A stretch of DNA of 64,000 bases from Fomitopsis serialis (lineage: Eukaryota > Basidiomycota > Agaricomycetes > Polyporales > Fomitopsidaceae): contig NW_025955145.1 of assembly GCF_022376445.1 (NCBI RefSeq), forward strand, positions 1 through 64,000. Direction: 5' to 3'. Position 1 is the stretch's first letter. The number at the start of each line of letters is the position of its first letter. The notes under the pieces are model-generated. The model did no database searches, had not been told where the DNA came from, and worked only from the letters and a program-made list of their open reading frames with translations. Of this stretch, positions 34,442 through 45,007 are shown piece by piece. The translations under genes and the position numbers were made by a program.

Positions 34442-37083
34442 TCATATCACATAGACGTCCTCCTTCTCCAGGCTGTACTCCTCGAGCTTCCGGAAGTACT
34501 CGATCCGCGCCTGACGTGATCGGGCACGCTCCTAGAAGCAGCATCAGTACGAATGCCGCCGCAGGGATCACTCATACGCACCTCGTCCTCCTCAATATCG
34601 ATCTCCTCGTCCTCGTCCCTAGCGCGTTTCTTGCCCTTGCTATCCGGCTTGCTCGCGGGCTTCTGTGAGCGAGACCGCGTTACACGGGTGCTGCTCGACG
34701 GCGGACGGCTGCTCGTGGATATGCCCCTCCCGCGGGCTCTTCCTCTTCCCCTAGAAGCGCCTCGTCCTCTCGCAACCCCACCGCGACTGGCACTGCTCCT
34801 GGCTTTCGCTTCTTCTTCCTCATCCTCACTCTCCGACCCGCTCTCCTCGCTCGGAACGTCCTCAGCGTGTGCCTTCGCCCCTCCACGTCCACGTCCACGA
34901 CCCCTACCAGTCGCTCCGCGCGCGCGTCCACGACCCCTTCCTCTCCCGCGTCCACGCGCACGCTTCGCGGGAGGCTCAGAGCTCTCAGACTCGTCGTCGG
35001 ACGCAGGCTTCGCGCGTTTCGGGGGTCTCCTAGGGAGGAGCCTCTCAAGATTCTTCGCCGCCTTCGCCGGATCCTCGCCTTCCTCATTCTGCCCACGCCC
35101 GCGCTTCCTCGTCGCGGGCTTCTTCAGCTTGGGGACCGACTCCTCGCGCTCGCTCCCCTGGGCCTCCTCTTCACCCTGCTCCTTACCCTCGTCCTCGACA
35201 TCGACCATCTTGTCTTCCGCATCGACGCCTCTCCGAAGTCTGAACGTCGCAGGCACGGAGCTCGTCAGGTCCAGCAACTCCGCGGGGCCCATGCTCCGGC
35301 TCGGCGTGTCCTCGCCCACCTCCGACTCCGAGCTCTCGCCCTCAAAGTGCGGCGTCGGCAGAGGGCTCCGCTTGCGCGTACTCTTCGGTTTGCGCGGCGT
35401 GCGCGTCGGGTCGACCTCTGGCGAGCCAGGGGCGGACGCAGACTCGCTTTGCGCGCCCGGATCCGGGAGGGCAGGCTCGGGGGGGTCGGGAGCAAGGGGA
35501 AGGGGACGAGGGGCGGCATTCTCCTTGTCCTCTTCTTCGTCTTCGTACACCTCGTGCTCGTACACCTCATCGGGGTCGGCGTACGAGAGCACGTCGGAGC
35601 CGTTGTCATACGCGGGCTGGACGACGGGGTCGCTCTCGCCCGGCCCAGGGTCGGGCAGCTCTGGTGCAGGGGTGTCGCGCTCCAAGCGAGGGCTGTCCAA
35701 CGCGAGGAACCTGTGGTCGCCGGAGTTCGAGTCCGCCTCGGAGCCACCATCGGGCGTGGGCAGCTGGAGCGGCACCGTGGACGGCCCGGGAGTGGGCTCG
35801 GGCGAGGGGGAGGGCGTGCGACGCGAAACGACGAGCGTACCGAGGGGCGCGCGGCGCGGCGCGGGAGCCTTACTCATGTCTCGCCGGAGGGCCTTGAGCT
35901 TGCGCTCCGCCGCGATGAACCCGAACAGGTCGTCCTCTGAGCTCCTGCTCCGTTGCTTCTGCAGGGGCACCGCGCCAACGCTGGAGTCAGTAGCGACGCC
36001 CATGCCGATTTCTGCGCCTATACCCATACCCATGTTCTCCTTGTCCTCGGGCTCAAGCGGCTCGTCATCTTCCAGCTCGGCCATGAGGTCCTCACGCACC
36101 GCGAACGGAATGGGGCCACGCGAGCCAAGGGGTGAGGGCGGAGGCGGCGAGCTCGGCGGGAGGGATTCCTCCCTGGCGCGCTGTTTCCCCTTTGCTTTCG
36201 AGCTCCCCGCGACCGGCATCTGTGGCTCCGGCGCACGCACAGGCATCTTGTTCAGCGGGAGCCGAGGTCTCCGCTTACGAAGCGGGGCAGGCGTGCTCTG
36301 CGCCGGGAGCGGTCCGAGTCCGGATTTGATGGGCGTAGGGCTTGCGAGGACACCATCGTCCTCGTTGGCGGGGCGGAGGAGCGTCTTGACATGCCTCGGC
36401 TTCGGAGTCGGCGGCACGAAGGATGGCGTGCGGTGTTCGAACCCGAAGACCGGCGGCGGCGGGAGCACAAACCCGCCGGAGGGGCGGGATGAGCTCGAAA
36501 GACGGACGTGTTTCGTGGGGAGAGGGCTGGGGGCGGAGTCCGCGAGCGGGCGAAACGTCGGCGGAGCGATGGGGCGGCGGTTGGTGAGGGGCCGTGTCGC
36601 TGTCTTAACGGGGGACGGGCTTGGTCCAGCGGAAGAATCTGAGCTCGCCCCATATGCGAGGGGCTCCCGCTCTGAGCCCGCGCGCACAGGTAGCATAGCC
36701 GCAGAGAGAATGTCAGAGTGGCGCACGGCGTCCGACCGCATGTCGTACGAGTAGCGAGGCATGTCGGACGGTTGTGCTCCTGGCCTCCGGATACGCGCTG
36801 GCGTCGGTGTTGGAGGCGCGCTCACCTCAGAACCAGTCTCCTCCAAGGGCTCTGGTGGCGGTTGTGGGACTCTGCGAACATGGTGTGGATGCGGGGAAGG
36901 GGGGACAGAACGCAGGTTGCCATTCTCATCGGAGACGACTGGGACAACTTCAGGAGCAATGGGGAGCGCGCCAAGAGGCTTTCGGGGTTCGCTGAAGAGG
37001 GCCTTCGACGCGTTCGAGTGGTGAGACTGGGGCGTGTTCCCCGGCGTCTTGTCCTGCAACGCAGGGCGCCGGCGGGTGCGCAT
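34442..37083 (-). CDS. Large disordered Arg/Gly-rich protein with two KEN boxes
   Basis: Two exons, 37083-34582 and 34531-34442, joined across a 50-nt intron, give 863 residues. Nearly all is low complexity, rich in Pro, Ser, Glu and Arg. Two KEN motifs (residues 348-350 and 520-522) and RxxL-type sequences near the N terminus are potential degrons. RG-rich runs at about 708-735 and 768-787 and many basic clusters suggest nucleic-acid binding in the nucleus. The only conserved-looking part is the C terminus, ERARSRQARIEYFRKLEEY followed by SLEKEDVYVI, created by the splice. The start is the first ATG; a GTG-initiated extension was ignored. I cannot name a family; a cell-cycle-regulated nuclear protein is inference. 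Confidence 0.8.
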
Positions 37084-37665
37084 GGGTCTGGTACGGTACG
37101 ACTCTGTTGATGGCTGATAGGTCAAAGCGCATACACACACCTTGAAGGATCCCTTTCAAGACCAACAAACGCGAATTCCCAAGCGTTCTAGCGATGTAAA
37201 TGCTTTGCACTGCGGTCGCTCAGCAGAGATGAACGCTTGATATGTCGCGTCTGTTTGACGTGGTTTGAAACAATATGATAGAGCAAGAATTGAATAACCA
37301 AGCAGTCACAGAGACATGGGAGTCAAAGACAAAGGAGGGGAACGAGTGGCAGGAGGGGGCGAACCTTGGGCGCCCGCCATTCGATCGTGTTCGCTGTCAC
37401 GTGTCACGCCTTAGGCTGTATTGTTCTTGTCACGCCGTGACAAGGGCTTCGCTTGCCAGTAAGTAGCTGAGGTCAAGCTGAGGCCGCTCCGAAACCTTTG
37501 GGACAACATTGGAATGTCATCACGAGAGCTGCAGTACCAAGACTAGATCCCAGAAAACATACAATATATTACAATGCATCCAATAGTACTGGGTTTATGG
37601 GTGAGCATCAAGAAAACTGATCAGATACACATGCGAGTCTCCAGAGCCGCCTCTCCAAGTCCATG
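37084..37665. other. Intergenic region
   Basis: About 580 bp between the start of the KEN-box gene and the stop of RPB9, on the same strand. No other feature seen. Confidence 0.45.
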
Positions 37666-38346
37666 TCAATCTACATCCTGCGGTCGAGCCACCGTTGGAT
37701 CCGTAAAGCTATTATTGCATTTTGTGCAGACGAAGAAGAGGATCATCCGTGTCTCCTTTCGCTTGGACTGGTCCTGGAAGTAGACAGCGCTAAAGGAGCA
37801 GACCGCTAAGTGTCAGCGCAGCGCGAGGGAACGTCTCGAAGTGGCGAAATCGAGGTAACGTACTCATCGTTCCCACATTGGGGGCATTGCATATCGGCAT
37901 GCGCCTAGGAAGTTGTGAGGCAAAAGTGCAGAGCGGAACCGGGCGAGCGTACCAGTGTAGTATCGTTCATGAGGTCTCCTGTCACACCGATCTGCTCTCT
38001 GAGATGGGCAGGTAAGTACCTTAACCATCGAATGTAGCAAACGTCCAACAGAGATGGCCACATCGCAGAGAGCAATAGGGACATCCTTGGTGCACGCTCG
38101 CAGAGAACGGCACGTACTTTGTCACCGTCAGCAAGTCATTCCTGTATACACACTTGTTCTCGCCAACCTCGTCGTAGTTGCATATCCGGCACGCATATAC
38201 CATGATGCGCCGTTGCGGATCAGCCTTGGGGTAGAGCAGGTTGTTGCATTCCGAGCAGAAGTGAAGCGAAGCCTAGTTCCCGAGCATAGCAAGGCGCGTC
38301 GATCGTTATCAAGTTCGGCCATGAATGTCAAATGTCTACTCACCAT
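37666..38346 (-). CDS. RPB9: DNA-directed RNA polymerase II subunit RPB9
   Basis: Five exons: 38346-38344, 38272-38118, 37998-37953, 37904-37864 and 37789-37666, giving 122 residues, the usual size. The first zinc ribbon has Cys7/Cys10 (FCSECNNLLYP) and Cys29/Cys32 (CRICNYDE); the second, TFIIS-like, ribbon has Cys75/Cys78 (CPQCGND) and Cys103/Cys106 (CTKC), with YFQDQSKRKETRMILFFV between. RPB9 helps start-site choice, fidelity and TFIIS-dependent cleavage. Exon 1 appears to contain only the initiator codon, ATG directly followed by GTGAGT. The gene is divergent from KRI1 with 248 bp between starts, so they probably share a promoter region. Confidence 0.93.
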
Positions 38347-38594
38347 GGTGTCAAGCTCTCCGACACAGGAAGGTCTTGCGGCGGTACGGTACCTTCAGCA
38401 CTACTGAGAGAAGAGCTGAACGCGGAGAGCTCTGTAAGCGCGCATACAATCTCGATCACGTGCTATCATATTCTCTCATCTTCCTCGTCCACAGATTTTG
38501 AGCTTTCGATCATCATCCTCGCGCGGACCGCTGAGGTCCAGCATATCCCGCCATCTACCCAACCTGACTCCCAAGTTCCAACTAACCAACCAAC
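38347..38594. promoter_or_regulatory. Shared promoter region of RPB9 and KRI1
   Basis: 248 bp between the divergent start codons of two growth-related genes. Pyrimidine-rich tracts are present; no clear TATA box. Confidence 0.5.
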
Positions 38595-41194
38595 ATGCTC
38601 TCAGAAGAGTCCGACACCGAATCCATCCATCGGCTCACCATCAATGAGCACTTCGCCAAAGCGTATGAGTACCGCAAGGAGCGCGAGGAGCTCGCGAAGC
38701 GTACGTCCGCCCGCGCCCCCACCCACTCAATCTAACTCAGCGTTAGTACAGTGAAGGAAAAGTACGGCTCGGACGTGGACGATGCCGACGTCGGTGGGGA
38801 CGAGGACGACTCGGAGGAGGACGAGAGCGAGGACGAGGATGGGGAGGAGCTTACGCCGGCGGTGGACGCAGCGATCCTGAGGACGCTGGCGAGAATCAGG
38901 AAGAGAGACCCGGCGATTTATGAGAGCGGGAAGGATATCTTTGAAGGTGAGTCATGACAATGCTGCTCCATACATCATTCGTCTGACCGCTCGAGTGCAG
39001 AGGAGCGCCAGAAAACGAACGGCGCAGCGCCAGTAACGCGGGTACAAAGAGACAAGGCACGTCCCGCCTCGTGCACTAGTCCCCCGCCTCGTTATAGCTA
39101 ACATACGTTCCAGTCGAAACCCTTGACCATGCGCCAACACGCCCTCGCCTCCGCCCTGAACCCCTCCTCTCGCTCTCCCTCCCCCGAACCGCTCACACAC
39201 GTCGCCGAACAAGCTGCCCTCCGCAAAGAGACTATCTCTGCCTTCCACGGCGCCGTCTCTGGAGCAAAAGTAGAAGACGAAGATGATGACTTCCTCGTGC
39301 CGCGGGAGAAGACGAAAGACGAGGTCGAGAGGGAGGAGGAGGAGTACCGTGATTTTCTGCAGCGGGAAGTGGGCGATGACTTGAGGGAGATTGTCACGCT
39401 CGATGCGGGTGCTGCGACTAACGGTGCAGAAGGAGGTGAGGTCAAAGTAGAGGAGGGCAAGGAGAAGAAGAAGAAAAAGAAAAAGAAGGAGGATGCGAAG
39501 GGTCATAAGAACAAGGATGAAGAAGATCAGGAGTTCCTCATGAAGTGAGTTTTTGATCGTTTGTCCTCTCACGGCAAACTATCTCACATCTCACTAGTTA
39601 CATCCTCAACCGCGGCTGGCTCGACCGCTCCGCGCGCCGGCTCCCGACCTACAAAGAGATCGTTGGCTCGAAGAAAGGCGCGAAGAACAAGGGGAAAGCC
39701 AGAGGTGACGGCTCCTCTAGATCTTCCGCTTCAGAGCATGAGCAAGACGTCAAGTCCGAAGACGACTTCAGTGCAGGGTCTGGCGGAGAGCCGCTTGACG
39801 AGGAAGAGGACGAGTTTGACGAGGTAGCAGATCGCTTCGAGAGCTCGTACAACTTCCGTTTCGAAGAGCCGTGCGTCTACTCCTTCATACACTCAACATA
39901 TGCGCATGCGTTCACAATGCCTTCTTCTCAGAGGCGCAGATGCCATCCCTCGGTACCCACGAAACATCGACTCCCTCGTCCGGAGGCAAGACACTGGCCG
40001 GAAAGAAGCGCGCGAGAAGCGGAAGGCACGCAAGGAGGAGGAAATGCTCAAGAAGCGCGAGGAGGTGAAGCGATTGAAGTCGCTCAAGATGAAGGATCTA
40101 CAGGCGCGGCTCGAGATGATCGGCAAAGAGGGCGGGAAGAGCCTCGCTAGCAAAGGTATACCTCCGTCTGATTGGTTCTTACCGCGGGATGCTGACGATT
40201 GGTTGACTTTTCAGCACTACAAGAGCTGGACTTGGAGGGAGACTGGGACCCCGATGCGCACGACCGACAAATGGCGGAACTCTACGAACGCGAGGCGGAG
40301 GCCGATGCGATCGTCGACGATGAGAAGCCGACGTGGGACGACATTGACATCACGAACATCGCGCCCCCAGATGACGACGAAGACGGCACTCAAGCGTCCT
40401 CGAGCAAGAAGAAGAAAAAGAAGAAAAAGAAGGACGAGGGTGTTGCAGATGAGGGCGGCGTGGACATCGACGAGATGGACGCGGCGGTTGACCGCGCGCC
40501 CGCGGACGAGGAAGAGTGGGACGGCACGGAAGAGACGCGCAAGCGTGTGCTGGAGAAGTACATGGACGAGCTCTACGGGCTCGAGTTCAACGACATGGTG
40601 CGCCGCCCTTCCAATTCCCGTCCTACACTCATTCTCACCCTCTCTCGGTAGGTCGGCGACATGCCTACACGTTTCAAGTATGCCCGTGTCGAGCCGCAGG
40701 CGTTCGGCCTCTCGCCCGTGGAGATCCTCACGGCGACCGACCCGGAGTTGAACCAGTTTATGGGCATCAAGAAATACGCGCCGTACCGCAAGGAGGGCAA
40801 GGGCAAGACCTGGGACGGCCAGCGCACCGCACGGCTTAAGGAACTCCGGGAGAAGCTGAAGGATCGCGGGGTCGAGCTCTCGGAGGGCGGCGCGGGGAGG
40901 GAGAGGGAGAGGGCGGAGAAGCCGAAGAAGAGGAAGGGGAAGAAGGAGCGTATGAAGGAGAAGGCGGCTGCTATTGGTGCAGGGGTGGGCGAGACGGATG
41001 GCGGTGAAGGGGATGTGTATGAAGGTGAGGACGTGGAGCACAGTGCGGGCAGGAAGGCGAAGCGGAGGAAGGTGGAGGAGAGGAGTAGCGAGGTGGGCGA
41101 CGGGGCGGATGAACCAGAGAATGCTGATGGACAGGATGCGTCGACCAAGAAAAAGCGGAGGCGGCATAAAAAGTCACATCATGCAGCGGGGTAG
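38595..41194 (+). CDS. KRI1: Ribosome biogenesis protein KRI1
   Basis: Eight exons: 38595-38700, 38752-38946, 39001-39056, 39114-39544, 39598-39870, 39932-40155, 40215-40597 and 40652-41194, giving about 736 residues. Hallmarks are the N-terminal INEHFAKAYEYRKEREEL, acidic tracts, FLMNYILNRGWLD, SYNFRFEEPGAD, PRNIDSLVRR followed by a Lys/Glu-rich helix, LDLEGDWDPDAHD, YGLEFNDMVGDMPTRFKY and KKYAPYRKEGKGKTWD. Several polylysine runs fit nucleolar targeting. KRI1 binds KRR1 and is needed for 40S subunit assembly. The third intron (39057-39113) uses a GC donor (AAG/GCACGT). The antisense strand has long frames that are compositional shadows. Confidence 0.94.
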
Positions 41195-41309
41195 ATGGAG
41201 AGGCATAAGTTTGAATATTTTTTGTCTAGTGTTCGTTCACTTAGGCTATCTGCGACCATATCACCGCATGAATCAATCACTGCGTCTCAGTGAGTCTGTT
41301 CTCTACAAC

Positions 41310-43090
41310 TGGTCAGCTCCACGGGCCCCGCTCGTCACATCGAGATTGGCAGTACCGCCACGAGCAGCATGTGAGTTATTCATTGTATCACTGCAGGGCA
41401 TGCGTGTCCGCTGAGCATGATCCAGATAGCGGAGTATTGTCATGCGTGTGCGTGTCGTCGTTGACAGCAGTGAACCTTTTAATTGAGATACAGCAGAGGT
41501 GGGTGCATACTGGTCCGGGGACCACAACTGACACGCAGGCGCGAGGCACGTGGAATCTGAATGGATGGACCCGTTGCAAGCCTGAGGTAGGAAAGTCCCT
41601 GTACAATACCGCTGGCCTTGTCTGATGCGACGGTGAAAAATAGCCGTAACGATGTCATGTTTGTGGCTCCACAGCGATGTAGATATGTAAGGAGGTAAAG
41701 TACAGTGATTGAAAGCCATAACAAAGACTAATATATTACATCAAAGCCAAAGCGGAAGAGCAAGAGCAGACCAATATTGCGATAGCAGATTACGAGTCAA
41801 TAGCGAGTGGAGAGCACTTCGATGGAGGAGCATAGCGAGGTAACGACGGTCATACAGAGCATGGCAAGACGTAACTGAAGTTTTGGTGGTAGATGTTATG
41901 AATGGTGACGCCGCGCTAGAGAAGACAATGCAAATCTTGTGTACCTCTAGGCCGTGTTACGATCTCAGCTGCATTCAGCCGAGGTTGAGGCGTTCACTGT
42001 AGCTCATCAATGCGTCAGTAATTGCCGGAGACAGGGCCAAGCGGATGATGCTCACTCGATCTTTGCATAGTGCCTGTTCAGAGCGTCGGCAGAGGCGAAC
42101 GTTCCCTTACAACCGCAATCGCTCCGTTCACAAGCACAACGGTATAGTGCGAAATGGTCAGTCCTCTTTCCGATATGCTGGGCGAGGGCATAAGATGGCC
42201 GATGTTCCGAATGTCGTTTGAGCGACTGCCTGCAATTTGTGCCGTCGTCATGCATCCAGCAACAGTTGCAAACGGCTACGCCGTCCTCTTCACGGAAGCA
42301 AAGTGGATGACATAAATCGATGTGTGCCTCGAGTTTCCGTGTTATTTGATTTTGGTTGTTACCACAGATCTCGACGCCGCACTGTCCTAGTGTCCCGTCG
42401 GTCATGACCTCGAGTTGGCATATACGCATCTGTTCAATGTTCGACGATTGGTCCGTAGGGCCCCCGCCATTGTTTCTGTCGGCATCCGGACCCGTATATT
42501 CACTAAGTGTGACTGGTGAGCAGTCGTCATGATGCATCTGACTTCTGCTTACTCATCTGCACCTTCGTACCCTTCTACATCGTCGTTGTCTGTCACCGGA
42601 GCAGGCAGGCCCCTGCAGGATACTCAGTAAGACTAGACACGACATTTACAACTATTGATCTCACAGGTACGTCTCTATAGCTTTCGGCCTGTTTCGCAGG
42701 TGCGCTTCATAGTTGGCATTCGCACCAGGGCCGATGTCCCTGCTATGAAGGTCTCTCCTAATCAGCGTGGAGACAATGAAGGAACGTTTCATAACTTACG
42801 CCGCCTGTGCTAGCTCAGAGTATTGGGGGTGTCCCTCCATGTCTCGATTGACTTGTCACCCTGTTTCGCTCAGCGCCGCCTTTTAACCGACCATAGGTCG
42901 GCGATTATGGAGGCCAGAGTGGGCCTATGTCCACCTTACTGGTGTTCCTCCACATTTCTGCGTGCGTTGAAGATTGCCTTGCTCAACAGGCACCTTCTCT
43001 ATACACCATCCTGGCCGCCATGTGGTTTCGAGGTCGTGTCATCTTCAAGATTGAAACAAATCCCACCGTGTCGTGCGGTAGGAATGCATT
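41310..43090 (-). repeat. Inverted duplicated segment, copy 2
   Basis: Reverse complement of the segment at about 32310-34165, covering the promoter side, the full C2H2-like gene and its 3' flank. The two copies face each other around 7.1 kb of unique sequence holding the KEN-box protein, RPB9 and KRI1. This copy retains an intact reading frame. Ends are judged by eye and approximate. Confidence 0.8.
41975..42840 (-). CDS. C2H2-like zinc-finger protein, intact copy
   Basis: Five exons: 42840-42800, 42757-42665, 42612-42553, 42502-42056 and 41996-41975, giving 220 residues. The first half reads MEGHPQYSELAQAARDLHSR, PGANANYEAHLRNRP and a Gly/Asn/Asp-rich linker. The second half has Cys/His clusters: CGVEICGNNQNQ...HIDLCHP, VCNCCWMHDDGTNCRQ followed by LKRHSEHRP, and RCACERSDCGCKGTF followed by LNRHYAK. 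These resemble C2H2-type fingers of the kind seen in basidiomycete multigene families, so DNA binding is possible but not shown. The last exon is 22 nt and replaces an early stop with DERLNLG. Introns are 43-59 nt. All splice sites broken in the copy at 32570-33427 are intact here. Confidence 0.78.
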
Positions 43091-44234
43091 GGGTGTGTTG
43101 CTTAGATACCCGCGTTTCAGCAACCTGTCCTACTGACACGATGAGTGGACCCAATGATCCGTGCCCCGTAGATGTCGCCATACAATTGATGTTAGATGGG
43201 GAAATGAGCACCGGGAAAAAATGCGCGGTTGCGTGGTGGATGATGGAAGTGTTCATGGGGTACTACGGTGGAAAAGAAGTGGGATGAAAGTGCCACTTTG
43301 CTTTCTCTAGTCTCAGCTATTGAGTTTGAGAGTCCGAGTCCGAGAGATGTCACTACGATTGGCAAGCGCTGTGTGCCTAATACTACCGACGCGCCTGCTC
43401 CTCTCGCCGACTCTGACAACCCCGGCGTAAAGCACGGCACCATTGACTTCCTATAACACTTCTGCAATGGTCTACGGTAAACAGTAGAATGACTTGGGTT
43501 GTACAGAGGCCCTCGTGTTATGTGACTCAGTGTATACTGAGAACGACCGACTCGGCACGAACTCAGTTGCATTTGGGTTGATGGATCTATGCCACTGATG
43601 CTACTTAGCCGCCTATTCAACTCTTTGCTTCGCGGGAGTGGTGGAATTTGATGGTATGTGTCCTATGTAGGACGTAGTGTCTGCCGTGTACCGTTATATG
43701 TAGTGAATGATGGGAGCTCTACAGTCGCACTCGGCGCGAGAATGATGCACCCAATACTATTAGTGGAAAGAGTTCGACAGTGACAGGTTCCCGAATAAGT
43801 ATGATGGCGGTTCGCGCGCTATGTGCTTGGGCGCGAAATAATATCCGTCCGAGGTACTGAGTACGTGCATACGCATACCATCTATGTCGCATACCGTTGT
43901 CTCTGCGAACGATGGTCAACGTTAGTCTCCGTTGCAAACCATAACAAAAAGTCGACAAGCGTTAGGTCAGCGTGTGGATCGTGCCGAAAATCTGAAGGCT
44001 GAACACTGATATTGTGACGGGCAGGCCCGGGGTCGGCTGGGCCAGGCGGTCGTATTAGTGGCTACGGTTGCGCGGAACGAGCGAGAACGGGCACGGAATA
44101 GGCTCGTATACTGCTGGAAAGGCGAAAAACTACAGTACACGGTACAGTACAGACTGGCGATGTATCTACGTGCTGATGTAATAGGCATGTGGCGGGCGCG
44201 CCCGTTACTACAAACAAGTATCGTAACCAAGTTC
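43091..44234. other. Region without recognised gene
   Basis: About 1.1 kb between the duplicated segment and the phosphodiesterase remnant. Short frames only. Confidence 0.35.
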
Positions 44235-44660
44235 TCTCTAGGCCTGCACACTCAGGCTGACCACAGGTCACCGGTTCAAGTTCACCATTCACACCGCCAC
44301 TGGAATGATCGAGTCTGCCCTAGGCATACCCTAAAGATCTCATTGACGGAGGAGAAAACGGTCTTCTAGGGATAGTCACCATCCGTGACAGCCATCCGCG
44401 CCACCTCTCCATCCACATTCCCCACTGCATCACCGTTCTGCACACGTCCATTCGCCATCTTACCCTCCGAAGCCTCGCCATTCAATCCCACCGACTTCAT
44501 CGATGACATCCAGCATCCTGCGGCGCGCCCGCCAGGAGCGGGACCTTCGCGAGGTGGCCGAACGGCCTGGAGCAGGACGCGTGCGGGACGTGGGTCATGA
44601 TCACGTCGATTCCTCATCGGGGGTGCCTGGAAGTGACTAGTGTCGGTACGTGAGGGGATC
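44235..44660 (-). pseudogene. Degraded 3' fragment of the glycerophosphodiester phosphodiesterase gene
   Basis: The minus strand matches the parent gene at 26532-28908 from the end of its eighth-exon intron (CACTTTCAGG-like acceptor) through to the stop codon. It retains GIDVIMT, then skips the end of exon 8, intron 8 and the first part of exon 9, resuming at the FGRLAKVP region, and continues through the NGEASEGKMANGRVQNGDAV tail. About 70 nt are inserted after DGDYP. The join occurs where parent sequences share CGTC.TG, suggesting a microhomology deletion. The frame is broken, so it encodes no enzyme. Confidence 0.85.
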
Positions 44661-45007
44661 AGGGTTTGCCTGGGAATAAGGATGACAGGATAGCCTCAGC
44701 AATGGACGCATGGGGGCACGCTCAGTGAGTGAGGAGGCTGGACACGAGAAGTGTAACAGCACATCGAAACAGCGAGTTCATTCGTGAGCCGCGATCCTCA
44801 GAGTCACAGGTGTTCTCGTCACCAGCAGCACGATCCCACATGTGAGACATTGCTGCGGACAACAGCAGCCCAATGCGTACGTATGCCTTCTAATTGGACT
44901 GCTTCATCACTGGTGCTTCTAGCAGTATACTTTCATAACGAACAGCCAACTGAATATCTTATGCATGGCTGATGAGATAGACGAAGACCTTGAGCGGGCA
45001 GTGCTGC
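44661..45007. other. Intergenic spacer
   Basis: About 350 bp between the phosphodiesterase remnant and the sedolisin 3 stop codon. Nothing further seen. Confidence 0.4.

Noticed and set aside
34553..36754. 733-codon open frame on the + strand
   Set aside because: It lies exactly antisense to the disordered KEN-box gene and has a Ser/Arg/Gly composition expected from the complement of Pro/Glu/Arg-rich codons; the minus-strand frame is longer and is completed by a splice to a sensible C terminus.
40217..41167. 316-codon minus-strand frame
   Set aside because: Antisense shadow of KRI1 exons with no motif.
44270..44290. tRNA-like B-box (GGTTCAAG)
   Set aside because: No matching A-box or cloverleaf could be drawn around it, and it lies in the phosphodiesterase remnant.
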